A DNA stretch of 6,732 nt from Candidatus Cloacimonadota bacterium (GTDB lineage: Bacteria; Cloacimonadota; Cloacimonadia; Cloacimonadales; WRIO01), in NCBI GenBank assembly GCA_023230175.1, contig JALNXV010000201.1, positions 1-6,732 on the forward strand, given 5' to 3'. A program made the translations under genes and the position numbers. The notes under the pieces were generated by a model, which had not been told where the DNA came from, searched no databases, and saw only the letters and a list, made by a program, of their open reading frames with translations. Shown here piece after piece: positions 6,561 to 6,732 of this stretch. The first letter of the stretch is position 1, and each line of letters opens with the position of its first letter.

Positions 6561-6602
6561 GCAAGCAAAGCGAGTGTGAGTCGAAAATGGCAGTACCTTG
6601 TC

Positions 6603-6629
6603 ATTGCGATGAGCCTGCGAAGAAGCAAT
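6603..6629. repeat. REP-like element with ATTGC/GCAAT ends
   Basis: ATTGC at 6603-6607 and GCAAT at 6625-6629 frame a G+C-rich core, in the context TCATTGCGATGAG and GAAGAAGCAATC. From memory, intergenic repeats of the form TCATTGCGA...GAAGCAATC are common and multicopy in many unrelated bacterial genomes. Only one copy is in this window, so the repeat status here rests on recognition. A T-rich stretch follows at 6636-6645, but the stem is short and I do not call a terminator. Confidence 0.5.
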
Positions 6630-6649
6630 CTATTATTCTTTTTTCTCAT

Positions 6650-6673
6650 GCGAAGACGCGAAGTCACGAAGAT
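6650..6673. repeat. 8-bp tandem repeat, three imperfect copies
   Basis: GCGAAGAC, GCGAAGTC and ACGAAGAT follow one another without a gap. CGAAG recurs at 6651, 6659 and 6667. An 8-bp period is not a multiple of three, and no open frame with a ribosome binding site covers it, so it is unlikely to be coding. Confidence 0.75.
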
Positions 6674-6681
6674 TTTTTTAA

Positions 6682-6708
6682 CGCAGATTACACAGATTTC
6701 ACGGATTT
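6682..6708. repeat. 9-bp tandem repeat, three imperfect copies
   Basis: CGCAGATTA, CACAGATTT and CACGGATTT lie end to end, eight bases after the 8-bp array, separated by a T-run. Arrays resembling CACAGATTT/CACGGATTT are, from memory, frequent between genes in several environmental bacterial lineages. No start codon, ribosome site or homologous protein pattern was seen here. Confidence 0.75.
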
Positions 6709-6718
6709 TTTATGATTA

Positions 6719-6732
6719 GGTTTAAGGTTTAA
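6719..6732. repeat. 7-bp tandem repeat at the window edge
   Basis: GGTTTAA occurs twice in direct succession up to the last base, so the array may continue beyond the window. Two short A+T-rich copies are weak evidence by themselves. Confidence 0.35.

Noticed and set aside
6603..6645. Terminator formed by ATTGC/GCAAT plus the T-rich tail
   Set aside because: The stem is only 5 bp with a 17-base loop, and the T-rich stretch begins several bases later. A REP-like repeat is the better description.
6454..6732. CRISPR array
   Set aside because: The repeats are 7-16 bp, in mixed orientation, with spacers of 4-6 bp and differing periods. There are no 23-40 bp repeats with unique spacers and no cas gene.

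Overview
This is an A+T-rich bacterial window (coding regions look about 30% G+C by eye). It carries a five-gene leftward block and a two-gene rightward block that diverge from one 80-bp intergenic region at 4781-4860. About 295 bp of non-coding, visibly more G+C-rich, repeat-packed DNA closes the right end. All three standard stop codons end genes here (TAG for der, TAA for the ATPase, mgtE and wlbC, TGA for wlbA and wlbB), so the ordinary bacterial code applies. Ribosome binding sites are strong and canonical (AAAGGA, AAGGAG), and the one convincing promoter is of the sigma-70 type (TTGACT, 17 bp, TATTAT). The sequence does not fix the phylum. A low-G+C, probably Gram-negative-type bacterium, perhaps one of the less-studied environmental lineages, is a guess from the di-N-acetylated uronic acid genes and the intergenic repeats.

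Left block, all on the minus strand, read from right to left. wlbA is a Gfo/Idh/MocA sugar-nucleotide dehydrogenase. Then, after 28-29 bp, comes mgtE, a CBS-domain Mg2+ channel. A 169-bp gap follows that holds a possible TATAAT box and a small palindrome. Next is a SIMIBI (MinD/CobQ-like) P-loop ATPase of unknown role, and 3 bp further on der, the double-GTPase ribosome assembly factor. Last is the start of plsY, the membrane glycerol-3-phosphate acyltransferase, which overlaps the end of der by 26 bp and runs off the left edge. The 31 plsY codons are recognisable from the YLIGSIPFAYIYG signature and have their own ribosome binding site inside der. The ATPase-der-plsY part looks like a translationally coupled operon.

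Right block, plus strand. A hexapeptide-repeat acyltransferase (WlbB/WbpD-like) and a PLP-dependent DegT-family sugar aminotransferase (WlbC/WbpE-like) overlap by the ATGA motif. Together with the divergent wlbA they form the dehydrogenase-aminotransferase-acetyltransferase set that builds UDP-2,3-diacetamido-2,3-dideoxy-glucuronic acid, a precursor for O-antigen or other surface glycans. The first enzyme (UDP-GlcNAc 6-dehydrogenase), the optional C2 epimerase and the glycosyltransferases are not in the window.

Right end, 6438-6732. No gene is evident. There are five CTACAGG-type heptamers on an 11-bp period arranged as an interrupted inverted repeat, a 16-bp direct repeat, an ATTGC/GCAAT REP-like element, and three small tandem arrays (periods 8, 9 and 7). 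This is the least explained part of the window. The genes themselves are recognisable families, and I see no clear evidence of a wholly new system among them.
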